From Methylophilaceae bacterium (GTDB taxonomy: Bacteria; Pseudomonadota; Gammaproteobacteria; Burkholderiales; Methylophilaceae): DNA of 38,913 nucleotides. The DNA is taken from NCBI GenBank assembly GCA_947451235.1, contig CANFZA010000013.1, forward strand, positions 1-38,913, in the 5' to 3' direction. The translations under genes were made by a program, and so were the position numbers. Under the pieces are notes generated by a model that ran no database searches, had not been told where the DNA came from, and saw nothing but the letters and a program-made list of their open reading frames with translations. This document shows positions 8,655 through 18,767 of the stretch, one piece after another (within the stretch, counting starts at the first letter, position 1; each line of letters begins with the position of its first letter).

Positions 8655-9236
8655 ATGTATTCAAATCTAATTCTTGCTTCATCCTCTATTTATCGACGCG
8701 AACTATTAACGCGCCTGCAACTGCCGTTTACCTGCATTTCGCCAGAGGTAGATGAAAGTCCGCTAGAAAATGAATTGCCACAAGAAACAGCATTAAGACT
8801 CGCGCAAGTTAAAGCTAAAAAAGTAGCTTTGAGCAACCCTAATGCACTGATTATTGGTTGCGATCAAGTGGCAACGCTGGATAACATTCAACTAGGTAAA
8901 CCGTTAACGCACGATAATGCGACTAAGCAATTACGTTTAATGCGTGGTCGAGAAGTGATTTTTCATAGCGCCTTATGTTTGTACAATCCAGCGACACAAA
9001 ACATGCAAGCCGAGGTTGTGCCTTACGTTGTTAAGTTTAGAAATTTAAGTGATGCGCAAATTGAAAGTTACCTAATAAAAGAACAGCCATATGAATGTGC
9101 CGGTAGCGCAAAATCAGAAGGTTTAGGCATCGCCATTATCGAGAAAATGACTGGGGAAGATCCTAATGCGCTCATTGGTTTACCACTTATCAAGCTGGTC
9201 AGCATGTTACAAATTGAGGGCGTCAACGTAATATAA
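8655..9236 (+). CDS. yceF: Maf-like nucleotide pyrophosphatase, YceF subfamily
   Basis: House-cleaning nucleotide pyrophosphatase; the YceF branch hydrolyses 7-methyl-GTP. 193 residues from the ATG at 8655. Diagnostic stretches are [14 protein letters not shown] at the N-terminus, PEVDE, IIGCDQV with the catalytic Asp, and CAGSAKSEG, all very close to E. coli YceF. The upstream in-frame TTG at 8613 lies inside the terminator loop and is rejected. No clear ribosome binding site is visible. In E. coli yceF sits beside yceD; here the pycAB pair separates them and yceF points the other way. Confidence 0.92.
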   Translation: MYSNLILASSSIYRRELLTRLQLPFTCISPEVDESPLENELPQETALRLAQVKAKKVALSNPNALIIGCDQVATLDNIQLGKPLTHDNATKQLRLMRGREVIFHSALCLYNPATQNMQAEVVPYVVKFRNLSDAQIESYLIKEQPYECAGSAKSEGLGIAIIEKMTGEDPNALIGLPLIKLVSMLQIEGVNVI

Positions 9237-9306
9237 AAGTGCTCGTTAGTTTGATAATCCGAAAGGCCAACTCGGCAATTCAAAATATCAGTTTATGGAG
9301 AATTAA

Positions 9307-10785
9307 ATGTTCAAACGTCATGTACTCTTAGTAGCAGTCTTGCTTACTCTGCCACTTACAGAATTTTCTACGATAGCGATGGCCTTGGAAGCTACCATAA
9401 ATAAAGAAATCACCAGCACACTACAAGATCAACAAAGTGTTTCCGTGACTATTTATAACAATAATTTAGCGCTAGTAAAAGATCAGCGTAAAGTTCAGCT
9501 CACTTCAGGCCTGCAAAAACTAGCGATACGCGATGTAAGCGGACAAATCCGCCCAGAAACAGCGATGTTTCGTAGTATTAATAGTCCGGGTAGTTTTACT
9601 ACCTTAGAGCAAAATTTTGATTTTGATTTACTCACGCCAGAAAAACTATTAGAAAAATACGTAGGCAAAAGCGTCACTATTATTAAAACCAACCCAGTGA
9701 CAGGCGAAGAAAAAACTGAGTCCGCAACTGTGCTATCAGCGAATAACGGTGTGGTGCTTAAAATTGGCAACCGTATAGAAACTGGCTTGCTGAATAATTT
9801 AGGACGCATTGTTTACAACGACATTCCGGCTAATTTACGTGACCGCCCAACATTAGTCACGCAAATCAACAGTAAAATTGCGGCGGAACAAATCGTTGAA
9901 CTTAGCTATCTCACTGGCGGCCTAGCTTGGAAAGCCGATTATGTAGCGGAATTAAGCCCCAAAGAAGATAGCGTAGATTTGTCTGCTTGGGTAACACTGA
10001 CGAATACTAGTGGCGCTAGTTACAACAATGCAAAACTGCAATTAGTCGCGGGTGACATCAACCAAGTGCAAGAAAATATTCCGCGTGTCATGATGATGCG
10101 TAATAAAGCTGAAATAATGGCAGATTCTGCCGCTACACCGATGGCTGAAGAGTCCTTACTGGAATATCATTTATATTCCTTAGATCGACAAACGACTATT
10201 GCGGAAAATCAAACCAAACAAGTAGCACTACTTTCGGCCACGGCTGTTCCTGCGCGTAAGGAATTAGTGCTGCGTGGTGCTGATTATTATTATCAAAGTA
10301 GCTATGGCAACCTAGGCCAAAAATTAAAAATGGCTGTGTTTATTGAGTTTGATAATAAAGAAATGTCTAATTTAGGCTTGCCTCTACCTAAAGGCATTAT
10401 GCGTGTATATAAAAAAGATAGCGCCGGCAATGCACAATTTGTGGGTGAAGATACAATAGATCACACAGCTAAAAATGAAATTGTAAGGCTTAAACTAGGT
10501 GAATCTTTTGATGTAACTGCGGATAAAAAGCAAACTGATTTTAAAGTGCTAGCTAAGCCAGCTAAAGGCAATAATGCCTTTGAAAGCGCCTATGAAATCA
10601 CCTTAAAAAATGCCAAGAAAGAAAAAATGACTGTGACTGTTCAAGAGCCGATTAGCGGCGAATGGCAAATTATAACGGAAAGCTATCCACATAAAAAAGT
10701 GAACAGTCATTTAGCTGTTTGGAAAATTGAAATACCGGCTGAAGGTTCAACGACTTTAAGCTATAGCGCAATTGTTAAATATTAA
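9307..10785 (+). CDS. Secreted DUF4139 domain protein
   Basis: 492 residues of unknown function. A signal peptide is clear: FKRH then a hydrophobic stretch ending at about residue 27 before EATINKE, so the protein should be exported. The N-terminal part (SVTIYNNNLALVKDQRKVQL) and the long beta-rich middle are typical of DUF4139 proteins. There are no transmembrane segments after the signal and no recognisable catalytic motif. GGAG lies 6 bases before the ATG. It is followed 26 bases later by the methyltransferase gene, so the two may be cotranscribed. Confidence 0.8.
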   Translation: MFKRHVLLVAVLLTLPLTEFSTIAMALEATINKEITSTLQDQQSVSVTIYNNNLALVKDQRKVQLTSGLQKLAIRDVSGQIRPETAMFRSINSPGSFTTLEQNFDFDLLTPEKLLEKYVGKSVTIIKTNPVTGEEKTESATVLSANNGVVLKIGNRIETGLLNNLGRIVYNDIPANLRDRPTLVTQINSKIAAEQIVELSYLTGGLAWKADYVAELSPKEDSVDLSAWVTLTNTSGASYNNAKLQLVAGDINQVQENIPRVMMMRNKAEIMADSAATPMAEESLLEYHLYSLDRQTTIAENQTKQVALLSATAVPARKELVLRGADYYYQSSYGNLGQKLKMAVFIEFDNKEMSNLGLPLPKGIMRVYKKDSAGNAQFVGEDTIDHTAKNEIVRLKLGESFDVTADKKQTDFKVLAKPAKGNNAFESAYEITLKNAKKEKMTVTVQEPISGEWQIITESYPHKKVNSHLAVWKIEIPAEGSTTLSYSAIVKY

Positions 10786-10811
10786 GCGTTAATTAAAAAG
10801 TTAGGATGCTT

Positions 10812-11522
10812 GTGAAATTTGGAACGCTATATTTAATCCCCGTCACTTTGGGTGACGATAACATTAGTCAGGTGCTACCAGCGGATGTGCTTAGCATGGC
10901 ACAGAAACTAGAAACCTTTGTGGTTGAAAGTGAAAAATCGGCACGACATTTTTTAAGCACTATTAAAACCATTAAGCCAGTACGCGAGTTAACGCTAAAT
11001 TTGCTGAATGAACATACTGAAGATAAAGACGTAGCCGCCTTATTAGCACCATTATTGGCAGGTCAAGATGTAGGCCTAATGAGCGATGCAGGTTGCCCAG
11101 GCATTGCTGATCCTGGTGCAAAATTAGTTGAGCTTGCACATCAAAAAGGCATTCGCGTGGTGCCATTTGTTGGGCCCAGCTCTATTGTATTGAGCTTAAT
11201 GGCGTCTGGTTTGAATGGTCAGCAATTTGCCTTTTTAGGGTATTTGCCTATAGACAAAGCCTTGCGGAATCAAAAGCTTAAAGAAATTGAAAAGCGCTCT
11301 TTAAGTCACAAAGAAACACAGTTATTTATCGAAACGCCTTACCGTAATCAACATATGTTAGAAGCCATTTTAAGTGTCTGTCAGCCAAATACTAGGCTGT
11401 GTGTGGCTTGTGATATAAGCTTAGTTACTGAAATGATCAGCACTAAAACAGTGGCTAATTGGAAGAAAAATCCGCTGCCAGACTTACATAAACGGCCAAC
11501 GGTATTTTTGTTGCTGGCTTAA
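10812..11522 (+). CDS. SAM-dependent methyltransferase, RsmI-like paralogue
   Basis: Tetrapyrrole-methylase fold protein of 236 residues related to the 16S rRNA 2'-O-methyltransferase RsmI. Supporting stretches are GTLYLIPVTLG at the N-terminus, MSDAGCPGIADPG in the middle and VGPSSIVLSLMASGL. It is shorter than RsmI (about 280) and lacks RsmI's EDTR motif, having VESEKSAR there, so the substrate is uncertain. The GTG at 10812 is preferred because AGG lies 6 bases upstream; an ATG at 10806 would abut that AGG directly. It converges on rnhB with 9 bases between the stops. Confidence 0.8.
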   Translation: MKFGTLYLIPVTLGDDNISQVLPADVLSMAQKLETFVVESEKSARHFLSTIKTIKPVRELTLNLLNEHTEDKDVAALLAPLLAGQDVGLMSDAGCPGIADPGAKLVELAHQKGIRVVPFVGPSSIVLSLMASGLNGQQFAFLGYLPIDKALRNQKLKEIEKRSLSHKETQLFIETPYRNQHMLEAILSVCQPNTRLCVACDISLVTEMISTKTVANWKKNPLPDLHKRPTVFLLLA

Positions 11523-11531
11523 TCTGAACAA

Positions 11532-12146
11532 CTAAGTGTTCGCGCCTAAATTGAGCAACATTACTTTTTTGACCGGTGCATAACTAAGCCTATGTATGGC
11601 TGAAATGCCATGCAAACTTAGCATTTCTATATGGAAAGCAGTCGGATAACCTTTATGCTTGGCAAATCCATAGTTGGGATATTGTAGATCTAAGGCATAT
11701 AGCTCGGTATCACGTGCCACTTTTGCCAAAATTGATGCGGCAGAGATAGCCTGCACTTTGCTATCACCCTGCACGATAGCCTCACACGGCAAATCTATTT
11801 TTGGGCATTTATTGCCGTCTACCTGTACAAAAATCTCACCAAAAGCTGGCGAAACATTAAATTGCTGTTGCAGTGATTCAACCGCGCGTTTCATGGCCAG
11901 TAAACTGGCTTGTAGAATATTAATGCTATCAATTTCTGCCACGCTACTACTAGCAATTGCCCAAGCTAATGCATGTTGCTTGATTTCAATACTCAATAAA
12001 TCACGTTTTTTTTCAGATAATTTTTTGGAGTCAGCCAAGCCTAAGATTGGCCGTTCTGGATTTAATATAACTGCCGCAGCATAAACCGCTCCAGCTAATG
12101 GCCCACGCCCCGCTTCATCTACGCCACAAATTAAGGTTAAGGCCAT
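11532..12146 (-). CDS. rnhB: Ribonuclease HII
   Basis: Removes RNA from RNA-DNA hybrids and misincorporated ribonucleotides from DNA. 204 residues. The active site is complete: Asp10 and Glu11 in [12 protein letters not shown], Asp110 in VQVDGNKCP and Asp128 in QGDSK, followed by [14 protein letters not shown]. It is the last gene of the lpxD-fabZ-lpxA-lpxB-rnhB run, 24 bases after lpxB, the usual proteobacterial order. Confidence 0.97.
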   Translation of the reverse strand: MALTLICGVDEAGRGPLAGAVYAAAVILNPERPILGLADSKKLSEKKRDLLSIEIKQHALAWAIASSSVAEIDSINILQASLLAMKRAVESLQQQFNVSPAFGEIFVQVDGNKCPKIDLPCEAIVQGDSKVQAISAASILAKVARDTELYALDLQYPNYGFAKHKGYPTAFHIEMLSLHGISAIHRLSYAPVKKVMLLNLGANT

Positions 12147-12170
12147 TTATTTACATGCAATATTTAAAAA

Positions 12171-13304
12171 TTATTGCAAATGAGAGAGAATTGCCGCAGC
12201 CGCTTTTTCAGCTGTATTTTGGCGCAAACTATGGTGGATTTTGGTAAATTCAGCCTTAATTTCAGCCAAATAATCAGTATCAGAGACCAGCTTTAAAGCC
12301 GCATGTGCCAATTTCTCAGGTGTAGCCTCGTCCTGTAGTAATTCTGGAACTACAAATTTACTAGCCAAAATGTTAGGCAAACCCACATAAGGCTGCAAGC
12401 GCATACGCTTAAGTATTTTCCAACTTAAATTAGACATGCGATAAGTAATCACCATAGGCTTTTTGAGTAAAGCTGCCTCAAGCGTTGCTGTGCCAGAAGC
12501 CACAACAATCACATCAGCAGCTTCCATCGCCTCGTGTGCATGGCCAAATAATATTTGCATAGGTAAACTTACTTCTTCATGAAACATGGCTAACTCAAAA
12601 ATTTGACGCGTTTCACGGGTAATTAAAGGCACCAAAAAAACTGCATTAGGCTGTTCTGCGTAAATTAATCTCGCTGTTTTTACAAACAACTCCGCGTGTT
12701 GCTGCACTTCACTTTGGCGGCTACCTGGCAACATGGCAACGACCAAGGCACTAGGTTTTAATTTAAGCGCTAAGCGAGCAGCTGTGACATCTGGTTCCAT
12801 AGGCAATATATCTGCCAGCGGATGGCCAACATAAGTCACTGGAATGCCCGCCTTTTTATACAAAGCTGGCTCAAATGGAAACAAGGCCAAAATATGTGTC
12901 ACCGCTTGTTTGATTTTCTTCAGTCTATTCTTACGCCAAGCCCAAATAGAGGGACTGACGTAATGAATAGTTTTAATGCCTTTGTTTTTAAGTTTTTTTT
13001 CTAACCAAAAATTAAAATCTGGGGCATCGATACCAATAAATAAATCTAGTCGATTATTTAGAAAATGTTTGAGTAATTGGCGGCGCAACCTAAGCAAACC
13101 AAATAAATGTTTGAGCACTTCAATGTAACCGCGCACAGACAAGCGCTCAATCGGAAATAGCGATTGCGCACCTTCGCTCATCATTTTAGGACCTGCAATA
13201 CCAACAAACTCGATATCAGGTCGCTTTAGCTTTAATGCTTGAATAAGATGACTGCCTAGCAAATCACCAGAGGCTTCACCCGCCACGATACCAATTCTGA
13301 CCAT
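12171..13304 (-). CDS. lpxB: Lipid-A-disaccharide synthase
   Basis: GT19 glycosyltransferase that joins UDP-2,3-diacylglucosamine and lipid X to form the lipid A disaccharide, at the inner membrane surface. 377 residues. The N-terminal AGEASGDLLG, the HYVSPSIWAWR stretch, LPGSRQSEV and VASGTATLEAALLKKPMV are all family landmarks. It starts 9 bases after the lpxA stop, so translation is probably coupled. Confidence 0.97.
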   Translation of the reverse strand: MVRIGIVAGEASGDLLGSHLIQALKLKRPDIEFVGIAGPKMMSEGAQSLFPIERLSVRGYIEVLKHLFGLLRLRRQLLKHFLNNRLDLFIGIDAPDFNFWLEKKLKNKGIKTIHYVSPSIWAWRKNRLKKIKQAVTHILALFPFEPALYKKAGIPVTYVGHPLADILPMEPDVTAARLALKLKPSALVVAMLPGSRQSEVQQHAELFVKTARLIYAEQPNAVFLVPLITRETRQIFELAMFHEEVSLPMQILFGHAHEAMEAADVIVVASGTATLEAALLKKPMVITYRMSNLSWKILKRMRLQPYVGLPNILASKFVVPELLQDEATPEKLAHAALKLVSDTDYLAEIKAEFTKIHHSLRQNTAEKAAAAILSHLQ

Positions 13305-13313
13305 ACTGATAAC

Positions 13314-14096
13314 TTAGCGAACAATGCCGCGAGTTGATTTATTCAAGAACTCTGTCAACAACCCGATTTCAGGCGTAATTTTTTGCATGGCAATAAGCTC
13401 AGCCTTAGATTCTTCTAAAGACAGCCCCTTACGATATAAGGCTTTATAGGCACGTTTAATTTGCAAAATACTTTCTGCACTAAAACCCCTGCGCTTTAAA
13501 CCTTCGGCATTGATGCCGTGTGGTTTTGCATCGTAGCCAGCGGCAGTCACATAAGGCGGAATATCTTTAAATACCACAGAACCTACGGCGGTAATAACAT
13601 GAGAACCAATTTTACAAAATTGATGTACAAGGGTAAAGCCACCTAAAATAGCATAATCATCAATGTCGACATGACCGGCTAACGAGGTGTTATTTGCAAG
13701 AATAGTATGGCTACCAATTTCGCAGTCGTGCGCGATGTGGACATAAGCCATAATCCAGTTATCGCTACCAATTTTAGTGGTATTTTTGTCTTGAACAGTG
13801 CCGCGATTAAAGGTGCAAAACTCACGAATCGTGTTGTTATCACCGATTTCCAATAGGGTCGGCTCGCCTTTGTATTTTTTATCTTGCGGCGCTTCACCTA
13901 GTGAAGAATACTGGAAAATATGATTGTTTTTTCCGATGATTGTAGGCCCGTTAATAATCACGTGGCCAGCAATGCGCGTGCCAACACCAATTTTAACATT
14001 TGCACCAATAACAGAATACGGTCCTACTTCTACACTTGAATCAAGCTCTGCAGAGGCATCAATAATAGCCGTTGCGTGGATTTTTGCTGCTAGCAT
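13314..14096 (-). CDS. lpxA: UDP-N-acetylglucosamine acyltransferase LpxA
   Basis: First step of lipid A synthesis: transfers 3-hydroxyacyl from ACP to the 3-OH of UDP-GlcNAc. 260 residues. Many hexapeptide repeats form the left-handed beta-helix in the N-terminal two thirds; the catalytic His123 lies in HIAHDCEIG, matching E. coli His125. The C-terminal helical part follows. Only 3 bases separate it from fabZ and 9 from lpxB, so it is in the middle of a tight operon. Confidence 0.97.
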   Translation of the reverse strand: MLAAKIHATAIIDASAELDSSVEVGPYSVIGANVKIGVGTRIAGHVIINGPTIIGKNNHIFQYSSLGEAPQDKKYKGEPTLLEIGDNNTIREFCTFNRGTVQDKNTTKIGSDNWIMAYVHIAHDCEIGSHTILANNTSLAGHVDIDDYAILGGFTLVHQFCKIGSHVITAVGSVVFKDIPPYVTAAGYDAKPHGINAEGLKRRGFSAESILQIKRAYKALYRKGLSLEESKAELIAMQKITPEIGLLTEFLNKSTRGIVR

Positions 14097-14099
14097 TGC

Positions 14100-14576
14100 T
14101 TACTTCTCTTTTTTATCAATAGCTTTTAATATGCACATCATTTGCGCCTCTGCGACAATGGCACCATCAACGCGAGCCACGCCTGAATATTTCCAAATAC
14201 CTTTTAAAATACGGTCGATTTTAACGTTTAGCACAATTTGATCACCCGGCGAAACTGGTTTTTTAAAACGAGCATTATCAATGCCAGCAAAATAGTAAAC
14301 AGAATCATCGCTCGGTTTAACATTCATTGTTTTAAAAGACAAAATAGCCGCAGCTTGCGCCATTGCTTCAACAATTAACACGCCAGGCATGACTGGGTGA
14401 TATGGGAAGTGGCCAGGGAAAAACGGTTCATTAATCGTCACATTTTTAATAGCGGTAATCTCTTTGCCTAACTCCATAGACACAACACGGTCTACCAGCA
14501 CAAAGGGGTAGCGATGTGGTAAATGCTCCAATATTTCATGGATATCCATACTTGTTGAGGTGATTTCGTTAGTCAT
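14100..14576 (-). CDS. fabZ: 3-hydroxyacyl-ACP dehydratase FabZ
   Basis: Dehydrates 3-hydroxyacyl-ACP in fatty acid elongation and competes with LpxA for the hydroxyacyl-ACP pool. 158 residues with a hot-dog fold; the active site His56 lies in [11 protein letters not shown] and Glu70 in LIVEAMAQ. Its place between lpxD and lpxA is conserved in proteobacteria. A 121-base gap with tandem repeats separates it from lpxD upstream. Confidence 0.97.
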   Translation of the reverse strand: MTNEITSTSMDIHEILEHLPHRYPFVLVDRVVSMELGKEITAIKNVTINEPFFPGHFPYHPVMPGVLIVEAMAQAAAILSFKTMNVKPSDDSVYYFAGIDNARFKKPVSPGDQIVLNVKIDRILKGIWKYSGVARVDGAIVAEAQMMCILKAIDKKEK

Positions 14577-14604
14577 TTTTATCTCAGCTTACTTTTTTTA
14601 GTTA

Positions 14605-14652
14605 AGTACTTGTTTGTTTTAGTACCTGTTTATTTGAGTACCTGTTGAATCT
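14605..14652. repeat. Three tandem copies of a 16-base unit between lpxD and fabZ
   Basis: Units begin AGTACTTG, AGTACCTG and AGTACCTG at 14605, 14621 and 14637, with an exact 16-base period. The first ten bases of copies two and three are identical and the tails diverge. No protein is encoded. It lies in the leader or spacer before fabZ. Confidence 0.7.
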
Positions 14653-14697
14653 ATTGCCGCTAAATGAATGTTTATGTAGATAATCATTCATAAATCT

Positions 14698-15735
14698 CTA
14701 AGAGTTAGATTTTAACAGAGCCAGCTCTTTTTCAAGGTTTTTAATTTTATCTGACAGGCTATCTAAGTTGCGAATTTTAGCTGCAGTATTGAGCCAAACT
14801 TTATGTGTTTGAAATGGCATGAGCGCAGTGTATGTGTCAGCCTTGGTTAAAGACCGTGTAATCATAGTCCCTGGTGAAATTGTGACATGATCCGCAATTT
14901 CTAAGTGCCCTAGAATCATGGCGGCCCCGCCAATTTTACAATGCTTACCAATTTTAGCGCTGCCAGCAATGCCTGTAGCACCAGCAATTACAGTATGCGC
15001 GCCAATAACGCAGTTATGCCCAATTTGAATCAAATTATCTAGCTTAACGCCCTCTTCGATTATCGTGTCATCTAATGCTCCACGATCAATCGTCGTATTC
15101 GCACCAATATCAACATTGGCATGAATTACAACGCGTCCAACCTGCGGTATTTTAAGCCAAACGCCCGCCTCTTCTGCATAGCCAAAACCATCGGAACCTA
15201 TGACCGCCCCAGAAAACAGATGGCAATTCGCGCCTATCTCACAATGATGCTTAATCACAACATGTGGCTCTAGGCGGGTGTTGTCTGCTATCGTGACATT
15301 ATTTTCGATGACACAACCGGCACCAATAATGACATTTTCACCAAGCATTACGTTTTCGCCAATAAAAACCAGAGGTGCAATGCTACATGATGGAGGTATG
15401 GTTGCTGAAGCATCCACAACTGCGCTTGGCGCAATGCCGAGTTTAACCGATGCAAGGGGATTCAGAAATGCTGAAACCTTAGCGAAATAAGCATAAGGGT
15501 TGTCTACAATAATTCTAGGCAGTGTTGTTAAATCTGCATCGCGCTCCCGCAATACAAAAGCACTTGCTTCGCATGAAACAAGTGCTTTTTGATATTTGGC
15601 ATCATTAATAAAGCAAATGTCACCAGACTTTGCATTAGTTAAAGATGCAACGCGAGAGATTGAGACCGAACCATCCCCTAATACATAGCCACCCAAGGTT
15701 TCTGCAATTGCACTAAGTGAGTATTGCTTACTCAT
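14698..15735 (-). CDS. lpxD: UDP-3-O-acylglucosamine N-acyltransferase LpxD
   Basis: Third step of lipid A synthesis: adds a 3-hydroxyacyl chain to the 2-amino group. 345 residues: an N-terminal uridine-binding domain (about 1-100), a hexapeptide beta-helix with the catalytic His240 in IGHNCVIG (E. coli His239), and a C-terminal helix that ends with a heptad-like Leu/Lys stretch. An AAGGG lies 7 bases before the ATG. It is 50 bases after skp. Confidence 0.97.
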   Translation of the reverse strand: MSKQYSLSAIAETLGGYVLGDGSVSISRVASLTNAKSGDICFINDAKYQKALVSCEASAFVLRERDADLTTLPRIIVDNPYAYFAKVSAFLNPLASVKLGIAPSAVVDASATIPPSCSIAPLVFIGENVMLGENVIIGAGCVIENNVTIADNTRLEPHVVIKHHCEIGANCHLFSGAVIGSDGFGYAEEAGVWLKIPQVGRVVIHANVDIGANTTIDRGALDDTIIEEGVKLDNLIQIGHNCVIGAHTVIAGATGIAGSAKIGKHCKIGGAAMILGHLEIADHVTISPGTMITRSLTKADTYTALMPFQTHKVWLNTAAKIRNLDSLSDKIKNLEKELALLKSNS

Positions 15736-15785
15736 TAGCTTACCCTTAAATTGTGGCTGAATTTAAAATAACGGTTTAGCTTAAA

Positions 15786-16289
15786 TTATTTTTTGCCTAA
15801 TAACTTTAATACTTTATCAGTAATATCAATCTTATCAGCCGCATAAGCCACGCCACTGTACATCACTAGATCATAACTTTCAGCTTTAGCAACTGATTGC
15901 ACGGCTTTGTTAATGCGATCTTGTAGGCTACCAAGTTCTTCATTTTTACGTAGATTGATATCTTCACGTAATTCACGTTGTTTACGTTGAAATTCAACTT
16001 TGATATTTTGTATATCACGCTCTTTGTTACGACGTTCAGCTTCAGTAATTGTCAGGCCATCTTTATCAAGCACACCTTCTAACTCTTTAATTTGCTTAGC
16101 CATACGGTCTAATTCTTGCGAACGTGGACTAAACTCGCGCTCTAACTTTTTACCGCTTTCAGCAGTTTGAGGAGCTTCTTGTAGGATTTTATCTACTTGA
16201 ACATAGCCGACTTTTAACTCAGCAGACTGTGCGCTTAACGCAACCGTCATTAAACTTGCTAGCACCAAATTTTTTAATATATTACTCAA
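15786..16289 (-). CDS. skp: Periplasmic chaperone Skp/OmpH
   Basis: Binds unfolded outer-membrane proteins in the periplasm and keeps them soluble for the BAM complex. 167 residues with a signal peptide ending at about residue 23 (ALSAQSA), then KVGYVQVDKIL and a long charged coiled-coil region. The start codon is TTG at 16289; AGGGAG sits 7 bases upstream and no nearby in-frame ATG would keep the signal peptide. It lies between bamA and lpxD as in most proteobacteria. Confidence 0.93.
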   Translation of the reverse strand: MSNILKNLVLASLMTVALSAQSAELKVGYVQVDKILQEAPQTAESGKKLEREFSPRSQELDRMAKQIKELEGVLDKDGLTITEAERRNKERDIQNIKVEFQRKQRELREDINLRKNEELGSLQDRINKAVQSVAKAESYDLVMYSGVAYAADKIDITDKVLKLLGKK

Positions 16290-16354
16290 TTAATATCTCC
16301 CTAAAACACTACTTTTCAATTACGTTATTATGCCACAAGTGCATCAGCCTAGCT

Positions 16355-16413
16355 GTTGGGAACTCAGTATGTTGCAATTAAACCCATTAACAATAGACTG
16401 AGCCACTCCCAAC
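16355..16413 (-). other. Long two-part hairpin right after bamA
   Basis: Two nested inverted repeats: GTTGGGA (16355-16361) with 16407-16413, 7 bp, and CTCAGT (16363-16368) with 16397-16402, 6 bp, separated by a 4-base bulge on one side. It begins 1 base after the bamA stop. No T tract follows on the minus strand, so a transcript-stability or processing element is more likely than a terminator. Confidence 0.5.
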
Positions 16414-16414
16414 T

Positions 16415-18763
16415 TTAGAACTGTGAGCCGAGCTGGAACTGTATGGTTTCAGTATTATCCGTAGCCTTGCTATTTAAAGCTTTAGCATAAACAAGTTTTA
16501 GAGGACCAAATGGTGAAGACCAACTAATACCAGCACCTGTTGAATAACGTAGTTCACTCAGACTATATGATGTATTAGAGCTAAAGACATTACCCGCATC
16601 CACAAACGCACTTAGTCTAAATTGTCTAGAATCTTTTAGCCCCGGGATAGGCACGAACAATTCAGCATTAGCTAACAGGCGCTTAGTGCCCCCAACAGCA
16701 TAATCTAAACTACCAGCTACAGGATCACTTCTTGGCCCTAAAGATCCATTAGCATAACCTCGAACAGAGTTTACGCCACCCATGAAAAAGTTTTTAAAGA
16801 ATGGATATTCTTTATTACCGTAAGATTCTGCGTAACCAATTTCACCATTAAGCATTAAGGTGACATCTTTCATGACTGGCTTAAACCACGCATGTTTATA
16901 ATCTATTTTATAGTATTGCAAATCTAATACAGGCAGAGAAACTTCACCGCTTAATTTTTGCAATACACCAGCATTCGTATATAAAATGCTGTCACGCGAA
17001 TCATGTACCCAGCCCGCAGTAGCGACCACAGAATTACTACTACAACCTGTAGTATTCACACAGAACTTTTGGTATTGAATAGGACTTAGAGTTGTTAAGC
17101 TTACTTGCGTAATATCAACAGCCGTACCAAAGTTAAATCCGTCACGCTCGTTTAATGGAATACCAAACCTTACACCAGCACCGTAAGAGGATGTGCTGTA
17201 GTTCGCTATGCTTAAAGAGCTGGTATTTACGTCACGGCGATAGATATCAAAACCACGGCTAACACCATCTGGCGTGAAGTATGGGTCTGTATAAGAAAGT
17301 GAGTAAGTAGTATTAACTTTACCTGTATTCACTTGCGCACTGACACGATTACCCGTACCCAAGAAGTTGTTTTGGTTAACTGTTATACCAAACACAACGC
17401 CCTCGCTACTAGATAAACCGGCACCAAACTGCACGCTACCGGTAGATTGCTCGACCACACTAATATTTAAATCCACTTGGTCAGCCGTGCCTGGAACCGC
17501 TGGTGTTTCAACACTAACATCGGAGAAGTACTGGGTGCGCACTAAACGCTCTTTTGAGCGATTGATTTTATTTGAAGCGTACCAAGATGATTCTAGTTGG
17601 CGCACCTCACGGCGCACTACTTCATCGCGTGTTCGTGTATTGCCAACAATATTAACGCGTCTAACATAAACACGTTTTCCGGGATCAATAAAGAACGTAA
17701 ATGCAGCTGTGTGCAATTCTTTATTTACATCTGGCACTGGGTTTACATTTGAAAAGGCATAGCCTTCATTACTTAATCTATCGCTAATCGCTTTGCTTGA
17801 TTGTGTGATTTTTTCACGGCTAAAAGTGTCGCCAGCTTTTACTTCAATCAATTTTTGCAACTCAGCATCAGCGACAATCGTTTCGCCTGCTAATTTAACC
17901 TCAGAAATCGTGTATTTTTCACCTTCAGTCATATTGACCGTGATGTAGATATCTTTTTTATCCGGGGTAATTGAAACTTGTGTTGAGTCGATATTGAACT
18001 CTAGATAACCTTGGTTCATATAAAAAGAACGCAACGTTTCTAAATCTGCGTTGAGTTTTTGTTTTGAATATTGATCGTCTTTATTCCACCAACTCATCCA
18101 ATTTGGCGTAGTTAGTAAAAACTGTGCGCGCAAATCATCCATGGTATAAGCTTGATTACCCACGATATTGATGCTACGAATTTTAGAAACAGCGCCCTCT
18201 TCAATATCAAAGCGCACTGCAACACGATTACGCTCTAGTGGAGAAACGACTGCTTTAACCGTAGCACCATATTTACCTTGTGATAAATATTGGCGTTTAA
18301 CTTCTTGTTCCGCGCGATCTAATTGTGATTTATCAAAAATCTGACCTTCAGCAATACCAATTTGCTTAAGACCTTCTTTCATTTTATCAGTAGGAAATGA
18401 CTTATTGCCACTAAATTCAATTTGCGCAATGGATGAACGCTCTTGCACTGTAACCACCAGCACATCACCTTCTGCCTCAACACGTACATCTTTAAAAAAT
18501 CCTGAGCCATATAAAGACTTAATCGCTTGCGCGGCTAACTCATCGTTCATCGTCTCGCCCACTTTAACGGGCAAATAACTAAAAACGGTACCAGCTTCTG
18601 TACGCTGAATGCCTTCTACACGGATGTCTTTTACAACAAAGGGATCAAGCGCTAAAACTGAGCTTGCATATAAACTAGAGACCAATATAAGCATAGTTTT
18701 AAGTTTAAGATTCTTAAACGTAAGGTCTGTGGTTTTTGATTTTTTTAAGTTATGAATTGCCAT
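16415..18763 (-). CDS. bamA: Outer membrane protein assembly factor BamA
   Basis: Central pore of the BAM complex, which folds and inserts beta-barrel proteins into the outer membrane. 782 residues: a long N-region before the signal cleavage (hydrophobic core [15 protein letters not shown], about 24-38), five POTRA domains to about residue 440, then a 16-strand barrel with the loop-6 motif [12 protein letters not shown] near residue 665 and a C-terminal QLGSQF ending in Phe. The start at 18763 lies 4 bases after the rseP stop with AGG upstream. A shorter start at Met24 would also give a signal peptide. Confidence 0.97.
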   Translation of the reverse strand: MAIHNLKKSKTTDLTFKNLKLKTMLILVSSLYASSVLALDPFVVKDIRVEGIQRTEAGTVFSYLPVKVGETMNDELAAQAIKSLYGSGFFKDVRVEAEGDVLVVTVQERSSIAQIEFSGNKSFPTDKMKEGLKQIGIAEGQIFDKSQLDRAEQEVKRQYLSQGKYGATVKAVVSPLERNRVAVRFDIEEGAVSKIRSINIVGNQAYTMDDLRAQFLLTTPNWMSWWNKDDQYSKQKLNADLETLRSFYMNQGYLEFNIDSTQVSITPDKKDIYITVNMTEGEKYTISEVKLAGETIVADAELQKLIEVKAGDTFSREKITQSSKAISDRLSNEGYAFSNVNPVPDVNKELHTAAFTFFIDPGKRVYVRRVNIVGNTRTRDEVVRREVRQLESSWYASNKINRSKERLVRTQYFSDVSVETPAVPGTADQVDLNISVVEQSTGSVQFGAGLSSSEGVVFGITVNQNNFLGTGNRVSAQVNTGKVNTTYSLSYTDPYFTPDGVSRGFDIYRRDVNTSSLSIANYSTSSYGAGVRFGIPLNERDGFNFGTAVDITQVSLTTLSPIQYQKFCVNTTGCSSNSVVATAGWVHDSRDSILYTNAGVLQKLSGEVSLPVLDLQYYKIDYKHAWFKPVMKDVTLMLNGEIGYAESYGNKEYPFFKNFFMGGVNSVRGYANGSLGPRSDPVAGSLDYAVGGTKRLLANAELFVPIPGLKDSRQFRLSAFVDAGNVFSSNTSYSLSELRYSTGAGISWSSPFGPLKLVYAKALNSKATDNTETIQFQLGSQF

Positions 18764-18767
18764 TCAA

